A program made the translations under genes and the position numbers. A stretch of DNA of 64,000 bases from Loripinus fragilis (taxonomy: Eukaryota > Mollusca > Bivalvia > Lucinida > Lucinidae). Location of the stretch: assembly GCA_964019695.1 (NCBI GenBank), contig OZ026522.1, forward strand, positions 61,775,811 to 61,839,810. Reading direction: 5' to 3'. The notes under the pieces are model-generated. The model saw only the letters and a list, made by a program, of their open reading frames with translations, searched no databases and was not told the origin of the DNA. Within the stretch, counting starts at the first letter, position 1. Every line of letters begins with the position of its first letter. Shown here in pieces: positions 30,101-42,100 of the stretch.

Positions 30101-33100
30101 AGAAAAGCAGAGAGAGAAAAATCGTCGGAAACAAATTGTAGATGAACAGCCTAAAAGATCATTTCTGCTGCCAAGAAGCAGGTAATACAGATTTTTTCTT
30201 ATTCTACATGCCTGCTATGTTGTCATTCTATGTAAAAAAACATCTTTTTGTTGCTCAACCAATGCTTAATATTATGTTGTGGATGCTCAAAAGAATGATC
30301 TTGATGAGAAGGTTCTTTGAGCACCCAAAGCATTTGTTTAAACCAATGAATAAGTAGATAGATAACCATAATTTTATATGCAAAAAGTTGGCTTATCAGG
30401 ATCTATGAAAATCTTAACCCTTTGTATTCTAATGGATCATTCTTTCTGGTTTGATACAATAAACTTGGGATAGTCCACTGTACATATCTAGGGGTGTCAG
30501 GTTTTAATTAACAATGTATTGTATTCTTTTGTCTGAAGATCAATTTTTACCTTTACAAACAGTGTAGACCCTGATGAAATGCAGCATTATGCTGCATTTC
30601 ATCTGAGTCTTCACTGTTTGCAAAAGTACCCATTTTGGGGGTTTCCCGAATACAAAGGGTTAAATATTTAAGAATAATGCATATGCCTAGCAAAGTTTTA
30701 CGCTATAGCTTAAACTGTTTGTAGGTTTTGCATTCACAATTTTCCATTAAAAATATGTGATATTTTTGTGGACTCTAAAATTATTTCCCCGGCAATGATA
30801 ATTCAGGGATATATATATATATATGGGCCAAATAAAGATGGTTTATTCAAAGGTAGGAACTAAACGAAATACGGGTCATGAGCACTCATAAAATCATTAT
30901 TGATGGAAAAAAATCAATTTTAATAGCGCTACTACCATATATTTATCTTATAGCTACAACCCTGTTGCCACCAATACAAACTTATGAGGCGTGACCTTGG
31001 TGTGTCCCTGTTCAGGACTAAATATAGACTCGAATGATGTCACGGATTCACCAGAAGTGAAGCACGGAAGTGCACGTGACTTCATAAAATTTGTATTGGT
31101 GGAAGGAAGAGGAAGCCATTTTTGAAACGGAAGAATTTTTGTTAAAAATTCATCGTTCTTGGTTGTAATTCCCCTTGTATTTTCACCATTTTGCTGCCAA
31201 TACTTGCTTTATTTACCGCGAGTCTCCTTCTGTGAATGTTGTTCACTTTTCTCACATTTATATATGTTTTTTCCGACTGAGTGGACTTTGTCCATTTCGT
31301 CTTGGATTATTTATTTTAGTCGAATTTGTCCCTTTTTCACTCGTTGAGAGGTGCTCTCTCTTACGTCCGCCATTTCGTTTCGAGTGAATAGCTATCCGTT
31401 TTTTCTGAGCGATAAATTCGTATCTTTATTTATTTGCTAGTTTTCTTCCCGGTTTTCTCCTCAAGGCCTTTATGTCCCAAACAAAAGATTTTTGCGTACA
31501 TTTTAAGGCCTTGTGGGACAACCATCCGTCATGTGCTAATTGTTTTCATTGTTCCAGGCAAAACACCTGCGAAATTTGTTGTTCCTGGCCTCTGAGCACA
31601 TGGTTAAAATTTGAACAGAGACGTTCTTACAAGCCAGGATGGAAAGAAGAAATCTGCACCTGCTGAGATGTTCGGGGTAGATGACCTTTCTGATCAAGGA
31701 GGATCAACAATTGTTCACCATACGAACAATCCGGGGGCATATCATCTTCGGATGATATCGCACCGCTCAACACTGACCAACCGGACAGGCTTAGGGCGAA
31801 ACGAAGGGGAAGTCAGTGGGGTACACCTCCATCGGGATCCGTTTTTTTTCACTGGAAGTTCGATCCCATTCTTCACCGGACAGATTCACCGGTCAACGAT
31901 CTTTGGGTGAATCTACCAGTGGTGAATTCGTGGGCAAGTCTACCGGTCATAGAAGGGACCGGACGGGACAAAAGTCACCGACCAAATCCACGGAACCGGA
32001 TCGGACCGGACCGAACTGGGTGTCAATCTCCAGACGAGTCTACCAGTCACGGGACCGGATCGGACCGGACCGAATTGGGTGTCAATCTCCAGACGAGTCC
32101 ACCGGTCACGTGACATTCGAGCTATCTACCGGTCAAAGGACGTTAGATTAGTCTACCGGTCAGCTAAAACTGTCTTATGTACAACATGGAAGAATTCCAA
32201 TGGGGCAAAGGTCATCCACTGAACAGCCTACTACCATTCGGTATCTGGGACATAGTTCTGGCAGAGGTCCAACTGTTACCAGTAGAAACAGATATTCTAC
32301 TGGACCGGATCAGATAAACAGTTCTGATTACTGGAAAATAGGCTATAGAACTGATAATGTACCAGACTGAACCGGACACCGACGATCAGTTGTCTCTAGG
32401 GATCGTTCTAAATCGACTGATTGCCCAAGCAGACTTGATGGTCAAGGTTTCAGAATACCTTTAAGAAATAGTTCACCGAATAACTGGTCACCTTCTTTAA
32501 GTTCTTCATCTAGGAGGAAACGTAGATCGGAGAAGAAGAAAAAAAGGCATCAGGCATTCTTCTTCATCGGTCTCTTCAATATCTAGTAGCTCTTCTTCTT
32601 CTAGATCTAGGTCGAGAAGATATAAGAAGAGACATCATAGATTGAGGTTCGTCTCACAGCATTGTGGACATAGACATAGCCATAAGAGACGGAGATTACC
32701 ATCATCTTCTTCTTCTGATAGAAGAAGCAAGAAGTCTTATAATGAAAGGGCTGGTGTGAAGTCAGTTTTTCCAATTAGACACTCTTTGTAACCTAGCCCT
32801 TCGAGGTCCACTGTTACACATGAAATTAGTCTGACAGTGAGACCTCAGGATGATGATTTTTAATATCCATCAAAATCAAATTTCAAGAAACCCCATATTA
32901 CTGAGGATAATTCTCGACCCAAGTCTAGTATTGAGGCTGAGATTGTCATAAAAATCTAATGTTGCAGAGAGAGCTGGTTGCTTTACTTAATTTGTCTTCC
33001 TGGTGTCTCGTTATGGTTGAGCCGCTCTTCCTCGAGTTGCCAGGGGGTTGTCAGCAGTTTGTGATATTTCCTGATCATACTCACTTACTATTTTTCATGT

Positions 33101-36100
33101 AACCTTCCAACGTAGATCCTTTGGATTTACAAGAGGAAGATGAACTTGCACATATTATTGATGGAATTTTCCTTATTCTACAGATGGAAAATTTCTCATT
33201 TAAGAAACTGGCGTTGAAGATAGTCATTGTCCAAAGTCCAGCATTGAGTCTGAGATGGTCAAAGAGGAGAGGAAATCAATTCCTCTTCCTCAATCCACAT
33301 TAATTCTGGACAGCATTAACGTCATTCAAATTCAGTTAAAGCTTCATTAACAATTAATCCTGCACTGAAGTTGGCTTCCGATAACTAAAGACATCTCTAA
33401 AGACATTTCGGCTCTTGCCAACTTGAAATATTTTCAGGCTCATGCAGTGAAGTATATGACCTCAACTACTTCACCTGACAGTGATTCTAGAAAACTTAAT
33501 CTGTCTTTAATCTATCAAGTATACCTGGGTCAAGTGTGGTACTTGATTGTATCGTTTTCTGATCTTTGCGTCTTTATTACTTTAAATGGCAAGTGTCAGA
33601 TTCACATCAAAAGACTAGATTTATTAATACATAAAACAACTAAGAGACATAAGATCTGAATGTTACCTCATATAGATATATATTCTCATTTGCTGTTTTC
33701 AAATGTCTACAGCAAAGAATATTCAGATTTTAGAATCACTATATTTCTGTGAAACATACCTTGCTTTAATAGCTAAGAACCAACTTAGAATTGTTCCTTT
33801 TGCTTCAAACTCTTTTCAGAAGTCAAATTGATTCTATTTATAAAGAGAATTTTAATATAAATAGAAACAATTGATCACTAAAGCAGTATCTCATCATGTC
33901 CTCAAAGCTCTGCTACTTTGGCATCTCAACAGAGAATAAGTCCGATCTAAGAACCCAGTATTTCATAAGAATTCTAATCCTGGTAATAGAGATTCTTGAC
34001 CAGTAAATTGTAAACCTAGACTCAGAGGTTGACATTCTGGTTGGGGTTATTTAGGAAGGACGGAGTGGCCCCCTCTAATAGAGGGGCCTTCTCTGGCTGT
34101 ATATTTTGTAAACCTACTCCACTGTCTCTTTCAACCACAAATCATGTTGGTAGAAAGTTGGCACACTTCGTCAAAATTGAAAAATATTGTGACAACCAAT
34201 GGGTCCTCTCTTTGACTAATTTGGTTATCAATCCTGTTCATAGAATGTTCTTCTTTATCTAGAGAACTTATTTTCCTTCAACAATCACTAAGTACAGGTT
34301 GGAGGAAGAAGTCACAAGGGACAGTGGAGGAAATTCAACTGGAAACCCCAGGTTTTTACTGGGGGATTTTCCTTGTTCTGATCACAGATCTAACTACTCT
34401 CAACTTATATGTTTTCATCCAGAATTTCAGGTTTTAAAACATAGAGATAAGTGAGGAATGCCATTCAGCATAATGTTTTGGCATTTTTCCTTGTGTTTTG
34501 AATTTTCGAATGGTGTCTCGGGTCAGGTGTGGTACTTGATTGTATCAATTCCTGATCTTAGCCTTCTTCTTCTTTACTTTCTTTGGATCTGACAGACCTA
34601 AGGAGAAGAACTATAATTCTACACTTCAATCTAGACAATTGATTATCGAAAATTCAAATTTTAGATCTCTTTTGGAACACAGACACTTTAATATTCAGGG
34701 CAATGGCTCAGTGGTAGAGTTCTAGACTTGAGACTGAGGGTCCTTGGGTTTGAGCCTCACTTGCGTCACTGCATTGTACCTTTGAGCAAGAACATTAATC
34801 TCAGCTTAGTACTGGTTCAGCCCAGGGACAGGTCCCTTATAACTGAAAGATTGTTGATGGGACGTAAAGTATCAAACCAAACAAAAACCAAAATCAAATC
34901 TTTGGGACTGGTCATCAATCAAGAAAGTCCGACCTGATTTCTTTGAATTGTTCACTCTTATAGGAATAGAATTTGCCACTCGTATGATTAGAGTTACTCA
35001 AGTCAGAGTTCAAACTCTTTTAGAATTGTCACCAAATTTCTCAAGGAACATATGTTTCAACTCGAGAATTCCTTTTCTTTTGGGGCAATTCAATACAGCA
35101 GCAGACGTTGTAGTGTTAGGCAGATTGCGTCTCAGACCATTACAATATGTCCCTGCTTACTCTATGTAGGTCACAAGCATAACAGCTTCAACTTCAAAAT
35201 AAGTTGTCACTGGATGTTTTACATCTACTCGATTGGTGGAAACAACATCGTTTCTTCCTTCAGGGTATTGCCATGAGGGCAAATCCTCCCTTTCATCTGA
35301 TTTACACAGATTCCAGCCTATTGGGCTCGGATTCATATTTACATCTAACGATGATGGTCATTTCATTGGCATTGAGGAATGCTCATCAGTTCATAAAGAA
35401 CTTGACGGTTCTCATATCAAAAGACAAACAACAGTAGTAGCATATTTCAACCGTCAAAAGGGTGAAGAAACATTCACCAGATTGTTGTATGGAAGTTTGC
35501 AAGCTTGTCAAATACATCTTCTGATAAAGCACATTCCTTGGAAGTTCATTTACAATTTGTCTAAATCTCAGACTTCCACTGGATGTATCTCTGATCACAG
35601 ACAAAAGGCGCTATCAATAGACACGCTCACTTCGAATTGAAATCACATACACACAGGGTTACTTAAAATTCACAATCCATCAGAGATTAAAATTTCAAGT
35701 AATTGCAGATCATGTCCCTAAGGCTTGTAGAGAGTTTACAAGGAAAGTCTATGATGTAAAATTTGCAAGTCTTTGTTTAGTGGGCAAGTCAGAACCAAAT
35801 TGATCCTATCTAGGCATCTCCAGATGTAATTGCTGATTTCTTGATATTATGGTCATAGAAAAACAATGTCTAGTTAACACAAGTAAAGGCCTAGATCAAT
35901 AATTCCTCTATTTTGAAATTCCAATCCGAATATACCATAGGATCACATATTATTTCTCAACTGGTTAAATCTTACGAAACTCAGAAACCAGAGGAAAATC
36001 ACGAGCTCCTAAAGGGGATTTTTTCTTTGTTCGTTCACATATATGTGAGGCCACTTGCTTTATTTATAAATGAAACTGTACTACTACTCACCATGGTTAT

Positions 36101-39100
36101 AACTGCTAGAAGAGTGAGTGTCAGAGGTACATGCATTGTTATACATGTACATTAAGATCATCTTAGATTTAGCTATATAGATGGTTTACTTAATATTAGG
36201 ATAAGTAGAATCTGCTTTCCTTCATGGCTCATGATTCTATTAATATTTCTGCAGATCCAGGGGTCGCGAGTTCGATCCCGGCCCGGTCCCGTGCTTTCGT
36301 CAAGATTGGTTATGAAATGGTTTCTACGGTCGTTCTCCTCCCTTCCGCTGATTCATTCAAGAAGGGTTGTTGTCAGTTACAAGCGAAAGCATGTGCACAA
36401 ATTACTGGTTGGCCGCTTGTTCAGGCCTGCCCAGGAAAAGGTGTGGTTAGATAAACTGACCGTCCCGCAATGACTATAGCTGTTGACTTGGGACGTAAAG
36501 CAACAAAACAAACAAAACTATTAATATTCCAACTGTCTTTTCTGTCCTATAAGAATAGTAGAAGATTTCTTTCTACAAGGGAAGATCATGATATAAACAA
36601 TATATGATCTCCAAGTGGGTTCAGAATACTATCAAACTTGCTTACATTACAAGCAAATTAAGTTCTAACAGTCAGGCTAAGCTTCTTAAATTAAACCACA
36701 CAAGCTATGATCAGACTTCCTAAATTTCATCTCACTGGATGAAATCATTACAGCAGCTGTATGGTAAACACTTCGGTCTTTGCCTCACACTATCTCTACT
36801 ACATTCGTGGGCAACATTCAACTTACACGACATCGGTCTTGTTGTGATTGTCCCAAAAGGTGGTAGGGGGCCCAACAAGCAGGCTCCCTTGGGTTAAGAT
36901 ATCTAGATAATTAACACCTACTAACCAATGGAGACAGCTTGCTGAATAGTACTATTTAGATATATGACTAAGGGCTGCACCCAGAGATAAACTGAGGTTG
37001 CTGGAAGATTATATCTACTCATTTCGACTCAGTTTTATGGGATCTTGTACTTTGATTATTTCAAATTACTTCTAAGATCCTCTGGATTATCTCTGGAAGC
37101 TTATACTGAGCCGACCTTGGTGTAAAGACTCCTCCCACCATTTTTGGTGATTCTGGGTAGCTATAAGATAAATATATGGTAGTAGCGCTATTAAAATTAA
37201 ATTTTTTAAAAGTAAAATTTATTTTAATAAGCATACCTACCATATATTTATCTGGAAAATTCCCACCTCCCGGGAAATACCCCTCAGTCTTGTTTTATAT
37301 TATTATTAATAATATTTACAAATTTTATGAAGTCACGTGCACTTCCGTGCTTCACTTCTGGTGAATCTGTGACGTCATTCGAGTCTATATTTAGTCCTGA
37401 ACAGGGACACACCAAGGTCACGGCTCATAAGTTTGTATTGGTGGCAACAGGGTTGTAGCTATAAGATAAATATATGGTAGGTATGCTTATTAAAATAAAT
37501 TTTACTTTTAAAAAAATTAATTTTAATTGTTTTTTGTTCAATGGTTAAGACTAGTGTCTACATCAGGTCAATTTTGACAAATTCTTCAAAACTTGTATGT
37601 TGCAGCCTTGAAACTGTTGGGGAACTGTGAGTATATATACCGTCATACTGGTCTGGCAATTAACCCTTTTCAGACCATTGGAATTTTCCATAAAGCTACA
37701 TACAATAGTCAGGATGGTCTAGTGTACGAGGGGTGATCAGAAAGTTCGCGGAAAAATGCTCTTAAATTGTATTGCGTGTATGGATTGTAATGAAAATTCA
37801 CAAGCATAAACTGTAATTCTTTGCAAGTTCACTGCAATTAAAACAACAGTCATTATTTTGGACTTCACTATTGATTTTAGATCTACTGCAGTGAAAAGAG
37901 TGTTTTTCAAATTGTGTAAATAATTTATTTTAAAAAATGACTTGTCAAAATCAGGCAATATGTTCATAGAAGTTGGATGTTTTGACTTTTTGACAGTACT
38001 GTTATTTGTTTGGATGTAGAACAAAACCCTTTTGATATAAATCTTTAGAAATTTGCAGAGAAGAGGAGTAAATATGTCATTGAATATGCATGGAACGCAA
38101 TACATGAATATGGGCTATCACAGCATAACAAAATATAACAAGAGGCTGAGGTTTAATAACCTATATAGTAGACAATCAAAATGCTACTTAAAATGCCCCA
38201 GTTCATGCTATGTAGTATTGACTACAGCTAAAGTGGGCCTAAACAAGGAACATAAACCATGCTGAGATGAATCAACTGCATATGTGTTGCAGTATAAAAT
38301 GCTGAAATTCCAGCTCTATTAATCAAATAATGTAGAAATGGTGACTTTTCCGCACATTTGTTGATCGCCCCTCATATATATTGAGGGGTCACAGGTTATT
38401 TTTACCAAATAATATTTAGTTTCTTTCTCTGAAAATCAATTTTGTCTTGGCAAACAGTGCAGACTCTGATGAAATGTCGCATGTTTACCATCTGGGTTTA
38501 TGCTGTATGCCAAAGTACACATTTAGGGTTTTTATAAATTACGATAGACCGTTGAAAATATGGAAAGATCACCATTGGCCCTGGCCCCGAGGTTATACAA
38601 ATTTTTCATGCTCAACTCAACTGAGTACAAAATTTCAACTGCTCATAAAAACTAAAAGACAGACAAATAAAGAAGTTTCTGGCTTTAGGTCTCTCAGGTG
38701 TTGTATTAATCATGCTAATAAATGTTAAAATGCCAACAATTGTTGGCATTTTAACATTTATTAGCAGGATAAATTTCGTGCTCAGCTGGGTTGAGCATGA
38801 AAAAAGTTTTATAACCTTGGAACCTGGACAAGATTAACCCTCACCATGCTAAAACTTGAATTAAACTGTTTTGGAAACAATGTAGATCCAGATAAGCTGA
38901 TACGGTTAGATTCACATTGTTTTTCATTCTGCTCAGAAATACATATTAATAACTAAAAATCTGCAAGTTAATTGGATAAAAATTGGGGACAACTTAATTC
39001 TGCAAGTTAATTGGATAAAAATTGGGGACAACTTAATTCTGCAAATTAATTGGATAAAAATTGGGGACAACTTAATTCTTCAAATTTATTGGATAAAATT

Positions 39101-42100
39101 GGGGACAAGTTGTTCCCTATTTTTATCCAATTAACTTGCAGAATTTTAGTCCCGGACGAGTACAAAAACTATCCAGATTGTTAAGAGATAATGATAAACT
39201 TTGCATCTTATCTGGCCCTGAGCTGTTCGCTGACAAAATAAATCTTACCATTGACCCATGAAAGTATAAAATGTTTTTTGAATCACCCAAACTTTCTTGT
39301 ACCAAACTGGATTGAAGATTCCATCAGTGACTCAAAGAAGTGAGTTTAATGGCTGTTAAGGTGTGTTTTGCCAGACTAGTGTGATGGTAATGCAGATCAT
39401 GCAAAAGATAATCTTAGCTTCTACAAAGAAACCTAACCCCCTACCATCCTGGGACAAAATTAAATTAGGTGTTGCTTCCCATTACCCTAGGAACCCATAA
39501 AAGTCGGCACTATCTCATAATATAAAGATGATTTGAAAATTTTTGATAACTTTTAAATGAAAATAATAAAAGAAAAGTGTTCAAAATTATTTATAAACAA
39601 AAAATATATTTTACATTTCCAAATGCACTAGAAATCAGAGTAATGAATAAATGAGACACTGATCGGACTGCTCTGTGATCTTGGTCTGCATTTCAGTGCC
39701 TGAAGATTGGACTCAGTATCACTGGAGGGAGCGCAGTGGCTCAGTGGTAGAGTGCTTGACTCAAGACCGAGGGGCTGCGGGTTCGAGCCTCACTGGCATC
39801 ACTGCGTTGTGTCCTTGAGCAAGAACATTAATCCTAGCTTAGTACTGGTTCAACTCAGGAAGACCCGTCCCTTTATAGCTGAAAGATTGATGATGGGACG
39901 TAAAGAATCAAATCAAACAAAAAACAAAGTATCACTGGTCTTTTCAGTATATTGCAGTTCCTTTGTGACGCTATGTTTGTGGTCCATAGAAAATGACCGT
40001 GTATCACGGGGAGTGCAGTGGCTCAGATGGTAGAGTGGTACAGGGTTCGCACAGGCTTGAAAAGTACTTGAATATACAGGACTGTCTTTAAAAGTCCTTG
40101 GAAATTAAATCAGCCTTGAAAAGTACTGGGAAATCATTCAAAAGCATTGAAAAGTCCATGAATTTTACCATTTACAGGAGGATTCAACACTGTTTTTTTA
40201 GACCTAAATCAGAATAAAATTGTGGTGCCTTTATTTGGTGCAGCATATATGCTGCACCAAATAAAGGCACCACAATTTTAAAATTTTCTAAAGCTACTAT
40301 CTTTAGATATGGACTCCAGCATTTCAGAAGTAGAATTTTAAGTGTAAATCAGTATTTTCAAAAGTTTTCAGTCCTTGAAAACTGTTGGAGAGACTTTAAG
40401 AAGTCCTTGAAAAGTCCCCGAATTTTACACAAACTTGCTTGTATGAGCCCTGTGTTAGACTCAGGGTCAAATGGTCATGAGTTTGGGACTCACCGAAGGC
40501 ATTGTCTTGCTCTTCTGCTGACTTTTCTTTATAAAAACTTTCAAAACTTTCTTCCAGGAACACTATCAGAGTATCAAAAAGTTTAGATCCAGATCAGGAT
40601 TAACACTCTGTCAGTCTTGATTTGGGTGTCTTAACAATTTGCAAAAGGTATCAGCAGATGATAAAAGTCACAGCTATCCTTTGAATTCAGGTGATCAATC
40701 CAGGGCCGTCCTGGGCCGTCCTGGTCCTTGATTAATTTTAAGTTAGTATATTTTTTATGAATTAAAAGAACAAAAGTTTTTACAGTAGGCCTCATTTTCT
40801 GTTGGTCTGTCAGGTGTGGGAGATATTATTTTTATTTTTTGGCTTAATCCATCCTCCACTATCCCATCCTCCACCTTTTTATGTACCTCTCCCAGCTTTG
40901 CAGATTTGAACTGACTGTATTTGGTCATCTTTTTAGCTTTATGTACTGAGGCAGAGGGCTGATCTAAGCAATAATCTTCTAATGTGATAATGGCAATCGA
41001 AACTGCCTCGGCCAAACCCCGTGGAATCAAACATCCAATGTACATCGAGGATCTACTTTGATAACTCGACGCTGACGTTACATAACTTGACGTTGAAACC
41101 ATACCATCACAATAACAAGTGTGATTGCAGCAAAACAAACAGTTATTTATAAAGTTTATGTATTTTAAAAAACATAAACTTCAGTTAATCTGCTAATTAA
41201 AATTTTCGGGTAATCAGAAAAATGGATTTTAATAGGGTTGAACCCACATGCTACATAACTTATTTTCCTCACGCTAGTTCAAGCTAACAAAATGGAGCTT
41301 TTTCATACATAGTACTACGTGTAATGCGCCTTACATACACCGGAGGCTTGATTCGATTCTCGAATTGTGCCGGACTTTCCCGCTATGTGATAATGGTACT
41401 TATTGAAAAAAGCAGTAAATAATTGTTCAAATTGACCAGAACATGAGATTTTTTACTCTTGCATATGTGCAAAATTGCCTTTAAAGGCCAATTCTAATGT
41501 ATACAGCAGTGATAGTGCCTAGAGGGCTACAGCTCGGACTAAGTTTTCATCTTCATCCAAATTCTGTGCAAGCGAGCAGCATAGGCTCTAGCTAGACTTT
41601 GCATTTGGGCAGGCTTGTCTGAGTTCCTGATGTGATTAGGACCAAATTCTCATTACTGGCCAAATATGTGCATGTGGTAGTTAATCTGAGTTGTGCAAGT
41701 TACCTTGTGTGTGTTAGCCCTTTACTCCATAATAACACCTTTTGACGCCTTTGAAATACCATGTGTTTGAAAATATTATGGAATATGGAGCATTAATTTT
41801 GATCGTTTGATTAATTTTGAAAATATTATGGAATATGAAGCATTTGCTCCTTTGTAGCAACTGCTCCATTTTCCATAATATTTTCAAAATTCCATTATTT
41901 TCACAGTCATGCAAGGGTATTATATAAAACAACTTGATATACAATTCAAAATCAAATTGAAAGATTTTTAAAGCCCAAAATCAATGCAGCATTGTTACTT
42001 GAAAAACATGAGCTGCATAGAATGACCCCATCTACCCAAGCCAAGGGTACTAAGTCCACTTCGTTCATGCGTAAGGAACGAAGTGGACTTAGTACTCTTG

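Larger units (their letters stand above)
30907..37523 (+). mobile_element. DIRS-type tyrosine-recombinase retrotransposon, decayed, in FAM219 intron 3
   Basis: The element is bounded by inverted terminal repeats (30,907-31,105 and 37,319-37,523) and contains an internal complementary region at 37,157-37,256. The gene order is gag-like, RT, RNase H, tyrosine recombinase on the plus strand, the same orientation as FAM219. Frames are broken throughout and two SINEs (34,697 and 36,248) have landed in it, so it is inactive. This architecture, with no target duplication expected, is specific to DIRS elements. Total length is about 6.6 kb with the SINEs, about 6.1 kb without. Confidence 0.9.
40012..40500 (+). 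repeat. SINE S1 fragment split by a hAT-like MITE
   Basis: The head GGAGTGCAGTGGCTCAGATGG TAGAGTGG stops at about 40,058. After the insertion, TTAGACTCAGGGTCAAATGG and TTTGGGACTCACCGAAGGC continue the SINE body. The B-box is eroded. Confidence 0.7.

Noticed and set aside
31159..31387. Overlapping short open frames near the DIRS left end
   Set aside because: They lie in the DIRS leader, overlap in different frames, and match nothing recognisable.
35386..35604. Minus-strand open stretch over the RNase H remnant
   Set aside because: Antisense shadow of the DIRS coding sequence.
39728..39800. Possible tRNA gene (A-box TGGCTCAGTGGTAG, B-box GGTTCGAGCC)
   Set aside because: It continues into a repeated body and A-rich tail found at several other places. 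No acceptor stem closes, so it is a SINE head.
40059..40453. 8-bp target duplication for the hAT-like MITE in the SINE
   Set aside because: Flanks (GAGTGGTA and TGTTAGAC) do not match, so no duplication is claimed although the ends look hAT-like.
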